DNA of 29,521 bases from Gammaproteobacteria bacterium. Lineage in GTDB: Bacteria > Pseudomonadota > Gammaproteobacteria > SZUA-229. How positions within the stretch are numbered: position 1 is the stretch's first letter; each line of letters opens with the position of its first letter. The notes beneath the pieces were generated by a model, which had not been told where the DNA came from, searched no databases, and saw only the letters and a program-made list of their open reading frames with translations. Positions 8,036 through 14,921 of the stretch are shown one piece after another. The stretch is from positions 1-29,521 of the forward strand of contig JAOUPA010000006.1 in the NCBI GenBank assembly GCA_029880105.1, read 5' to 3'. A program made the position numbers and the translations under genes.

Positions 8036-9795
8036 TGTCGAATGAAACGATAAAAATCAATGTGCCGATACTGGCGCGTGTCGAAGGTGAAGGTGCACTC
8101 GATTTAACTATCGAGAATAGTGAGATTACCGAGCTTAAATTACGTATCTACGAGCCACCGCGTTATTTTGAAAAATTTCTTGAAGGTCGCAACTATTACG
8201 ATGTACCCGATACGGTAGCACGTATCTGCGGCATTTGCCCGGTAGCCTACCAGATGAGTGCCAGCCACGCGATTGAATCGATTTTTCAGGTTGAGATCAC
8301 ACCGTGGATACGCGCGATGCGCCGCCTGTTCTATTGTGGCGAATGGTTACAGAGCCACGCGCTGCATATTCACCTGCTGGCTGCGCCGGATTTTCTCGGT
8401 TTTAATAACGCGATTGAGATGTCTGCGCAGTACGGCAATGAAGTCCGCCGTGGCCTGAAGTTGCAGGCGCTGGGTAATGATCTTGTCACGCTATTTGGTG
8501 CACGTTCTGTACACCCGGTTGGCGTCAAAATAGGTGGTTTCAGTAGAGCGCCAAATAAGAAAGCGGTAGATGCCTTGTTGATGCGCGTTACCGAAGCGAA
8601 ACAGGATGCGGTCGATCTGATTCACTGGTTGGATACGCTTGAGCTGCCAGAAGATAATCAGGATTTTATTTCTGTTGCCTTGCATCATGATAATGAGTAT
8701 CCGTTCAACGAAGGTAGGATTATCAGCGATCACGGACTTGATATCTCGATAGATAAATTCGAAACGCATTTCAAGGAAATGCACGTCGCTCACAGTACTG
8801 CACTGCACTGCCTGCTTGATGGTAAACCCTATCTGGTTGGGCCACTGGCTCGCGTTAATCTGAATGCCGGGCAGTTACCGGCTGATACTAAAGCCATTAT
8901 AAATGGGCTGAAAACACATTTTCCTTCAAAGAACATGTTTCACAGCATTATCGCGCGTGCCATTGAAATTCATTTTGCATTGATTGAGGCTGAAAGGCTT
9001 CTAATCAATTACGAAGTAACCGAACAGCCCTGCTTGTCGTTTGAGCCTAAAAAGGGCACGGGCTATGGATGTACCGAAGCACCACGTGGAATCCTCTGGC
9101 ATCGTTATGATATTGACAAAAGTGGTTGTGTTACATCAGCCATTATCGTGCCACCAACCAGCCAGAACCAGCCGCGTATTGAACAGGATATACGAAATGC
9201 GCTGATGAGCCTCGGTCTGGATAAAACAAAAAAGGAATTACAATTGCATGCAGAAAAAGTCATTCGAAACTATGACCCATGTATTTCCTGTGCGACACAC
9301 TTTCTCGATATGAATCTGGTGCGCGATGGTGTTGTTGAAAATAGTATGTTAATGGATTTATTTAAAAATGCTGATTTGAGCAAAACAGCTATCATTGGTG
9401 TCGGCTCACCAAATGAAGGCGACAGACTTGGTTGGCAGATAGTTGATATGCTGCAACAGAATGAACGCGCTGTCGAGCTAGGCAAAAAAGGTATGAGTAT
9501 TCTTAAACTGGATAGGCCTGGCGTTGCCCTTGGTGAGATAATTCGAGGACTCGACTGTGTGTTGCTTATTGATGCTGTAAAACAGGGTGAAAAAGGCCTT
9601 TCATTTATTCAGATTGATGTGGATCAATTAATAAATCCGCCAAAACAAATATCAACTCATGAGTACGGTTTGACTGAATCTATAACGTTGCTCAGAAATC
9701 TGAAGATGAGGCCAGAGAAGCTTGTTATAGTTGGTGTAAACAAAGTAAGCAAGTCTGTTGTTACAAAAATACTTAATATGTTCATTAATGACTAA
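8035..9795 (+). CDS. hydA: Group 3b [NiFe]-hydrogenase large (alpha) subunit fused to a maturation endopeptidase
   Basis: Catalytic subunit binding the Ni-Fe centre, followed in frame by its own maturation protease (586 residues; a typical group 3b alpha is about 420-430). Residues 1-430 are the hydrogenase: L1 motif R63-x-C65-G-x-C68-P and L2 motif D414-P-C416-x-x-C419-x-x-H422 give the four Ni/Fe cysteines. After H422 a linker of about 28 residues leads to a HybD/HycI-type endopeptidase domain at about 450-586. It begins IIGVGSPNEGDRLGW and has D463, D513 (LLIDAV) and H542 (ISTHEYGL) at the positions of the nickel-sensing metal ligands of HybD. The protease normally removes a short C-terminal tail after nickel insertion; here the tail would be the protease itself. 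An ATG at 9346 could allow internal initiation of a free protease. ATG at 8035 is preferred to the in-frame TTG at 8032 because it forms a TGATG junction with hydD. Confidence 0.93.
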   Translation: MSNETIKINVPILARVEGEGALDLTIENSEITELKLRIYEPPRYFEKFLEGRNYYDVPDTVARICGICPVAYQMSASHAIESIFQVEITPWIRAMRRLFYCGEWLQSHALHIHLLAAPDFLGFNNAIEMSAQYGNEVRRGLKLQALGNDLVTLFGARSVHPVGVKIGGFSRAPNKKAVDALLMRVTEAKQDAVDLIHWLDTLELPEDNQDFISVALHHDNEYPFNEGRIISDHGLDISIDKFETHFKEMHVAHSTALHCLLDGKPYLVGPLARVNLNAGQLPADTKAIINGLKTHFPSKNMFHSIIARAIEIHFALIEAERLLINYEVTEQPCLSFEPKKGTGYGCTEAPRGILWHRYDIDKSGCVTSAIIVPPTSQNQPRIEQDIRNALMSLGLDKTKKELQLHAEKVIRNYDPCISCATHFLDMNLVRDGVVENSMLMDLFKNADLSKTAIIGVGSPNEGDRLGWQIVDMLQQNERAVELGKKGMSILKLDRPGVALGEIIRGLDCVLLIDAVKQGEKGLSFIQIDVDQLINPPKQISTHEYGLTESITLLRNLKMRPEKLVIVGVNKVSKSVVTKILNMFIND

Positions 9796-9840
9796 CAATC
9801 CTATCGTTGTCAATAATGATTTCTCTATATAATTGGCATA

Positions 9841-9862
9841 AATAATTTTATCTAAAATTATT
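9841..9862. terminator. AT-only palindrome between convergent genes
   Basis: A perfect inverted repeat, AATAATTTTA then TC then TAAAATTATT, lies in the 84-base gap between the converging hydA and cyclophilin genes. With no G or C pairs the hairpin would be weak. Its position and the T-rich flanks suit a bidirectional terminator, but it may also be chance in AT-rich DNA. Confidence 0.3.
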
Positions 9863-9879
9863 AGCAATATCTTATTTAT

Positions 9880-11487
9880 TTATTTATTTCGTATACGTAT
9901 TAATCCCGGAAGTATTATTAATATTGCTAGCGTATATATGCTAATATTACCGGTATCTGTTGATGTTTTATTATTTATAGCATAACCTCCAGAGGTGTTA
10001 ATAAAACCATTGACTGTTAAATCAGAATCGCCCCTGCCCCCATCCCTGAATACCAGTTTGATAACGCTTCTTGTAATAACGCTGCCGCCAACAGGTGAAG
10101 TGAATGTGACGTTGCCGCCTATAAATGCTCCTGTCCCTGTTAATGCATCATACGTAAAGTCGTACCAGTGTGGCACAGAGTTGGCTGGCGTTGGTCCATA
10201 TATAAAATATCTCTGTGGTATTACTCCTGCAGGTAGAAGTATGCCAACTTCAAGTACGCTATCGGTAGCTGGTTTCATGATATTAAAGTCAATGGCCCCA
10301 GAAGGAAAATTATAATTATCTGGTGCTGGACTAAGATTACTTAGTGGTATAGCGTTAATAGAGGTTATTTCACTACCAATATTTGATTCTAATGTAATGT
10401 AATTATTATTGGCATCTATGAAAGAACTTACATTATTCTGTACTGCATCAGCGGTGCCGTCAATATTTCCGTCACCATTATTAGGTGCCATATTTTCTAT
10501 TGAACTGGCAATACCATCAGTATCTGTACTAATTGATGTTCCTTTAACTGTATAGTCAAAATTAATTACTGGTGAGGTGAATTCAATATTGAAGCTGTCA
10601 TTAATTATTTCATCAATTTGTGGTGCGTAGCTTATTGTAATGGTGCATTTGGCACCAATATTTAAAATTGTGTTACTGCAACTATCCTGGGTGATTGAAA
10701 AAGGATTTGCTATTGGATTGATTGTTGCTAGAGAAGCAATTGTTATAGCGTTCGTGCTAGTGTTTTCCAGTGTAACCACCGAAGATTTGGTAGAGCCTGT
10801 TTCTATTGTGCCAAAATCAAGATCTTCTGAAATTGTGAGCAACTGGGTTACTGTTTTTAACAGAACCAGATTGTCTGGCAAAACAGTATTTGGCACTGTG
10901 TAATTAATAAGAGGTAGTGAGACAAAGGCTAAATTGTCGGCAGATTTATCAAAAATTGGAATAGTCGCCATGTCATTGACTATTGTCATGCCATCGCCAA
11001 TCACTGCTCCAAATACTGTAAAACCACCATTTTGTTTATCAAGGTTTAATGAGTTATTAAACAAATTAAAAAACCACTGACTGGTTGCACTATTTGGGTC
11101 TCCATTGAGCTTTGCCATGGCAATTGTACCCATTTTATTAGACAGGCTAAATTCATTAACTATAGGGGCATCCTCAACTATCGCACTAATTCCTGCTGGA
11201 TAGTTATTGATTGTAGTATCAAAGCTAAACCCTCCTCCTTGTAACACAAAGCCAGCCACTGTGCGATGTAAAAGGGTGTTGTTATAACTGCCGCCATTAT
11301 TCGTTGTGCCATTTGCATATTTTAGAAAGTTTGCCACTGTTACAGGGGCGATCTGGTCGAAAAGCCGAATATCCACGTTGTTATTTTGTACGCCATATTG
11401 AAAATTCATGCGTACAATAACATCTGCATATGAGGTTGGTGCTATTAAAATTAGTAATATAAATAACGGTGATGTAAATTTATTCAT
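9880..11487 (-). CDS. Secreted cyclophilin-type peptidyl-prolyl isomerase with Ig-like and choice-of-anchor U-like domains
   Basis: A 535-residue exported multidomain protein. Residues 1-21 are a signal peptide (hydrophobic core, SYA before the likely cut). Residues about 22-205 are a cyclophilin-type isomerase domain (LFDQIAPVTVANFLKYA, LLHRTVAGFVLQGGGF, SQWFFNL, GGFTVFGAVIGDGM). Next, about 215-315, is an ASH/HYDIN-like Ig domain (DFGTIETGS, with two Cys around FSITQDSCSN). About 330-505 resembles the choice-of-anchor U domain (DTDGIASSIEN, GSVITRSVIKLVFRDGG). The end, about 512-535, is a hydrophobic segment followed by basic residues, a likely membrane or sorting tail. AGGTT precedes the ATG. 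Neighbours are AT-rich intergenic DNA and pseudogenes, so it is probably monocistronic. The domain combination suggests a surface-exposed foldase; the substrate is unknown. Confidence 0.82.
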   Translation of the reverse strand: MNKFTSPLFILLILIAPTSYADVIVRMNFQYGVQNNNVDIRLFDQIAPVTVANFLKYANGTTNNGGSYNNTLLHRTVAGFVLQGGGFSFDTTINNYPAGISAIVEDAPIVNEFSLSNKMGTIAMAKLNGDPNSATSQWFFNLFNNSLNLDKQNGGFTVFGAVIGDGMTIVNDMATIPIFDKSADNLAFVSLPLINYTVPNTVLPDNLVLLKTVTQLLTISEDLDFGTIETGSTKSSVVTLENTSTNAITIASLATINPIANPFSITQDSCSNTILNIGAKCTITISYAPQIDEIINDSFNIEFTSPVINFDYTVKGTSISTDTDGIASSIENMAPNNGDGNIDGTADAVQNNVSSFIDANNNYITLESNIGSEITSINAIPLSNLSPAPDNYNFPSGAIDFNIMKPATDSVLEVGILLPAGVIPQRYFIYGPTPANSVPHWYDFTYDALTGTGAFIGGNVTFTSPVGGSVITRSVIKLVFRDGGRGDSDLTVNGFINTSGGYAINNKTSTDTGNISIYTLAILIILPGLIRIRNK

Positions 11488-11820
11488 TGTAACCTATTGA
11501 TTTAATTGGCTATTAAAAAATATTCTATTGCAGTGTGTATAGATATAAATAATGTACTTAATTATCTCTTGTGAACTTGTTATATAGGGGTGAATCCCAT
11601 TAAATTTGTGCAATTTTAGCATTATTATGACTTTATATTGTCAAATGCACCAATAACTACAGATAAAAACAGTATTGACATATTACCCAATGAAACGTAT
11701 ATGTTTTAATTTTAGCATCTAAAGATAACCACTCCCTATATTGCTGCATTGCTGATAACAAGGAGTATCAATGGAGTAAAACTTGGTCAGACTACACGGA
11801 GTTAATCCAAGGTATTGTTT
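11488..11820. other. AT-rich stretch without a recognisable gene
   Basis: About 330 bases lie between the start of the cyclophilin gene and the end of the response-regulator fossil. All frames are closed and no RNA gene, repeat or confident promoter is seen. A short stretch on the minus strand around 11775-11815 reads like degraded coding sequence, but it could not be assigned. Confidence 0.4.
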
Positions 11821-12150
11821 TTACCCTGAGGGTAAATATTGCTTTAGCAAAATGCAGAACTGACCGACATCTAGCGGTTTGGTGAGGTAGTCATCAAATC
11901 TTACTTCTATGCCTATTTCAACCTCCCATAGCTTGGTGTTGACTGTGACTGAGATGATGGTTTTGGTAATACCATCCTGCTATAGAAACTTAAGAATCTC
12001 TATGCCGCAAAGACTAGGTAAATTAATATCGTGCAGAACAAGGCTTGGAACACTGCTAGTAATTTAGATTAATGTTTTATCTTGGTTAATAATTTCTCCA
12101 AACACTTGGTGGTTTGAAGGATTGTCATCGACATAATGCTGGTTGAATGC
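11821..12150 (-). pseudogene. Response-regulator receiver domain, degraded
   Basis: The minus strand read in one frame from about 12150 gives a recognisable CheY-like receiver domain with two in-frame stops. Visible pieces are VDDNPSNHQVFGEI (acidic pocket) and LVLHDINLPSLCGIEILKFL (phospho-acceptor Asp in HDINLP). FDDYLTKPLDV follows, with the conserved Lys in TKP. A TAA falls after DKTLI and a TAG after EILKFL. The distance from DDN to the acceptor Asp is about 10 residues shorter than usual, implying a small deletion as well. The frame ends at TAA (plus-strand 11821-11823). No output domain or start codon with a ribosome site is found. It is unlikely to make a functional protein, and its parent function is unknown. 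Confidence 0.75.
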
Positions 12151-12362
12151 TGTTTCCTAGCAAGCTATTGCATCTAGTTTTAATCTGCCAGTCAGATTTA
12201 AATCGTTTTATCTTGAATTTCAATAATTCTAGACATATGTATCATATAAAAAACCTCACACTGTTCAAATTCTGACTTAGGTTTAATGTCTCTACTTAAG
12301 ATGCATTAATTTAGTACATTACGCAATGTTTTTTCTGAAATTTCGATAATATTTATTGTGAG
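12151..12362. other. AT-rich spacer between two gene fossils
   Basis: About 210 bases separate the receiver-domain fossil and the DHOD-like fossil. All frames contain frequent stops. It may include eroded 5' sequence of the response regulator, but nothing in it can be identified. Confidence 0.35.
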
Positions 12363-12582
12363 TTATCTGTAACTTTTAATAACCTTAATATAATTGTTGT
12401 GCTCATAGGCTGCTGGGTTGAGTGCGCATGACTGACACTGCCCTGCATCTGCTGTACAGATTCATATTCGTGCTGTTCCAGTCACTGGTTTAACTTCTGT
12501 AATAATTCAGCATATATTCTGGCGATTTACTTAATGGCACGCTGCATAGGTAGATAGCATCGGCACCGGCCACCATGACCTT
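12363..12582 (-). pseudogene. C-terminal remnant of a dihydroorotate dehydrogenase-like protein
   Basis: Three short minus-strand segments in different frames join into one recognisable C-terminus. KVMVAGADAIYLCS (from about 12582) is the phosphate-binding end of a DHOD-type TIM barrel. Then, after a frameshift, comes LEQHEYESVQQMQGSVS, with a TGA where the family usually has Trp just before LEQHEY. After another shift NPAAYEHNNYIKVIKSYR ends at TAA (plus-strand 12363-12365). This matches my memory of the tail of the DHOD-like flavoproteins often annotated beside nifJ. The rest of the gene is missing: the upstream edge runs straight into the end of the PEP-CTERM gene at 12588. It is not functional as it stands. 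Confidence 0.75.
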
Positions 12583-12587
12583 ATAGG

Positions 12588-13766
12588 CTATCTACGTTTG
12601 GCCACTGCTATCAGCCCGATTAGGCCAGAGCTAAATAACCATATTGCAGCTGTCACGGGTACAGCTGATACTGAAAAACTTCCGCCCGAATCTAAGTTCA
12701 AGTTGTACCATGAATTATTAAAAGTATCATAAGCAGTAAAGTTAATATTTGAAAACGAGGTGAAAGATAAGCCTGATTCAAGATAGCCAAGGTTTGTTGT
12801 TATATCGCCGACACGGAGAAAATCATCTATTGAAAAATCGTTGATGAAGCTGTTGATATCGCGCGATTCAACCAATGTGAATTGTATATCTCCACCAGTG
12901 AGATCAAAGCTTTGAGCAATTAACTGATCCCAAAGCGTGTCGCCTGCTTCCAGGACTAGCGTACCGTTTGGACCCAGTGTGAAAGCACCAATTACTGTTA
13001 GCACGCCTGGTGAATTTCCCGGTCCAATTTTACCGCCTCCAAAAACTTCAATATCGCCCTCGATGATACCTGATCCATTTAAAAGTCCACCTTGAATTAA
13101 GACTGTGGTCGATCTCAATATTCCATTGACGGTGGTTGTACCGCTGTACTGAGTATAAGAGTTGATGAGTGTGCCGTTGTTGGATAATTCTGCACCGCTG
13201 ATGATGTTGATCGTATTATTATTAATTACGCTATTTGTAACATTTAATCGACCGGCTGTAACATTAACAGATCCGTCATTAATTAAGTTTTTTATTTGAC
13301 TATCGACACCACTGCTGGAAGTTAATATGGCACCATTGGTTATGCCTACTGTGTCGTTAATATCTATAACGAGATTAGATGTAAGTTCAATATTATCTCC
13401 TAGCAGGCCACCATCTGTCACAGTTAAATTATCGATGCTGAGTGCGCCATGTGTAAATTCAAACGCCCCTCCGTTATTGAGATAAGGTGCCGGTATAGTA
13501 CGGCCGTTAGGTGTATAGCCAGCACCGGAACCGAAATTGATATTGCCACTATTGACAATGAGATTTATTCCGTTGCCCAGAGTATGAGTGCCAAGAATAT
13601 AACTAAACGAATTATTGCTGCCAGCAAGAAGATTGCCATCATACTGGCTGACCGGATTAACAGGTGGGGTATCAATTTTCGCTGCAATGGAGGGTATTGA
13701 ATAACTTGATCCTAGTGCACACAGGATAATGGTTGTTAGCAACCGAAAGCCATTGATAGTGTCCAT
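12588..13766 (-). CDS. PEP-CTERM-like surface protein with beta-helix repeats
   Basis: An exported 392-residue protein with an N-terminal signal peptide (about 1-29, ending SIAA). The body is rich in Gly, Asn, Thr and Ser, with repeated short strands such as LINDGSVNVTAGRLNVT and SVINNNTINIISGAELSNNG. It then has GSGIIEGDIEVFGG and IGPGNSPGVLTVIGAF, the pattern of right-handed beta-helix proteins and autotransporter passenger domains. It ends in a sorting signal, VPVTAAIWLFSSGLIGL, followed by a basic AKRR. This is the VPxPAAxWLFxSG form of PEP-CTERM recognised by exosortases in gammaproteobacteria; no exosortase lies in the window. The gene sits between the two fossil ends of a nifJ/DHOD-like locus. 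Its function may be a surface or biofilm-matrix component. Confidence 0.82.
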   Translation of the reverse strand: MDTINGFRLLTTIILCALGSSYSIPSIAAKIDTPPVNPVSQYDGNLLAGSNNSFSYILGTHTLGNGINLIVNSGNINFGSGAGYTPNGRTIPAPYLNNGGAFEFTHGALSIDNLTVTDGGLLGDNIELTSNLVIDINDTVGITNGAILTSSSGVDSQIKNLINDGSVNVTAGRLNVTNSVINNNTINIISGAELSNNGTLINSYTQYSGTTTVNGILRSTTVLIQGGLLNGSGIIEGDIEVFGGGKIGPGNSPGVLTVIGAFTLGPNGTLVLEAGDTLWDQLIAQSFDLTGGDIQFTLVESRDINSFINDFSIDDFLRVGDITTNLGYLESGLSFTSFSNINFTAYDTFNNSWYNLNLDSGGSFSVSAVPVTAAIWLFSSGLIGLIAVAKRR

Positions 13767-14042
13767 TTATATTTTGTCTCATTTAAAGTTTTTGCGCATT
13801 TAATGATGAATCGAGTTCTTAGTCTCTTATACCCAATTCATAATCTCAGCGCAGTTAAGCAACTAGAATGCCATTACTATTTTTAATTATTAAAAACAAT
13901 GAGTTAATAATGTTACACAATAAAAAAACATCTAAATCAGTGTAATATTTGTAAATTATTTCGACATTTATAGAAGGCTATGTCAATGAATTCGACATTC
14001 AAATGATTGATATTTATTTCTTGTTGCTAGAAATATTAGAAA
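13767..14042. other. AT-rich upstream region of the PEP-CTERM gene
   Basis: This stretch has no coding potential. It contains an AT-only inverted repeat, TTTTTAAT-T-ATTAAAAA (13880-13896), and two copies of TCGACATT about 35 bases apart. It should hold the promoter of the PEP-CTERM gene, but no convincing -35/-10 pair was identified. Confidence 0.35.
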
Positions 14043-14198
14043 TTAAATTTTATTTCCAGTATTAGTGGATACTGAAAAATTATAGCTGTTTAGAATATGT
14101 GAAATTGGATAAATGGCAATAACTTCATTGGTGAGATGGGCAACTGTTGCGGCTACCTGATTGCCATCGATAGTAACTGTTGAGTTCTTATCAATCAC
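14043..14198 (-). pseudogene. N-terminal remnant of nifJ-like pyruvate:ferredoxin oxidoreductase
   Basis: A 51-codon minus-strand frame starts with GTG at 14198, 5 bases after a perfect AGGAGG ribosome site (plus-strand CCTCCT, 14205-14210). The first 32 or so residues, including STVTIDGNQVAATVAHLTNE and then VIAIYPIS, closely resemble the start of NifJ-type pyruvate:ferredoxin/flavodoxin oxidoreductases (typically TIDGNEAAAxVAxxxNEVxAIYPITPSS). Similarity stops after YPIS and the frame ends at TAA (plus-strand 14043-14045). The full enzyme is about 1,200 residues, so more than 95% is gone. The intact ribosome site and lack of stops in the homologous part suggest a fairly recent truncation. 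A short peptide could still be made. Confidence 0.72.
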
Positions 14199-14215
14199 CA
14201 GCTACCTCCTGTTAA

Positions 14216-14250
14216 TCATGCAGGCGATGGTAGTATCATCGCCTGCATGA
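14216..14250. terminator. Strong hairpin downstream of the host-attachment gene
   Basis: TCATGCAGGCGATG (14216-14229) and its exact reverse complement (14237-14250) flank a 7-base loop, giving a 14-bp perfect GC-containing stem. It lies 17 bases past the stop of the minus-strand gene that ends at 14267. Neither side has a run of T, so it is not a classic intrinsic terminator; it may stabilise the mRNA 3' end or work with Rho. It also lies just upstream of the nifJ remnant's ribosome site. Confidence 0.5.
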
Positions 14251-14266
14251 CTTCTGGGTTATCACA

Positions 14267-14707
14267 TCAATGTGATAGATATTGAGGTAGAGATTTACGT
14301 ATATCATCGGGCGAGTGACGTGCCAGGTTTTTGTTGAGTTCGTAAACGATTTTTTCATTGGTCGCGCTTGATAGCTGGTTTCGTAATTCACCAAGAAAGG
14401 CTGGGTCGGCGACCAGTATCAGTTTAATCAGTTCGTTGGCATTACGCTTGCTATCAAGGTGGTCGGCAACCTGTTTTGCGAAAACCGCCATTTCGTGTTT
14501 TTTAGGATCAGTCTGATTTTGGTAGGTATGGCCACCGGCACCATTGCCGGAAGAGTTTTTGCCAGGCAGATCGCTGGTCATATCTCGATCATGCAATCGG
14601 CCTTCGGGGTGAGCCAGAGTTTCATTTTCAATTAAAGGTGAGCTGGGAGATTCAGCTGTAAAAAAACGGGCACGCGTACTATCGGCAACAACAATCGTGG
14701 TTGGCAT
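14267..14707 (-). CDS. Host-attachment family protein (baeRF-like)
   Basis: A 146-residue protein of the family named for a plant-attachment protein of Agrobacterium (Host_attach); some relatives are compared with the archaeal/eukaryotic release-factor fold. It begins TTIVVADSTRARFF, typical of the family, has a variable polar middle (LPGKNSSGNGAGGHTYQ), then KLILVADPAFLGELR and a C-terminal ELNKNLARHSPDDIRKSLP. There is no signal peptide, so it is likely cytosolic despite the family name. A very strong ribosome site (GGAGGAGG) sits 7-8 bases before ATG. It is divergent from the P-type ATPase, and the 214-base gap should contain both promoters. The molecular role in this organism is unknown. 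Confidence 0.85.
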   Translation of the reverse strand: MPTTIVVADSTRARFFTAESPSSPLIENETLAHPEGRLHDRDMTSDLPGKNSSGNGAGGHTYQNQTDPKKHEMAVFAKQVADHLDSKRNANELIKLILVADPAFLGELRNQLSSATNEKIVYELNKNLARHSPDDIRKSLPQYLSH

Positions 14708-14921
14708 AAAAATCCTCCTCCTGATTCAGTGGATATAGTAATGAATACCACTTGTGTGGATAAAGTTCATGATATTCATCAATAAAGTGGTAGATTGATT
14801 GTAAGAGCGATTTAGCCGTGTGTTTCCATTACATTACTATGGAAATTCTCGGGTGTATATATTGGTTTGCGGGATTAAAGATGCGGTAAACTTAGATTGC
14901 TGAAAGCCGTGGATATGTATT

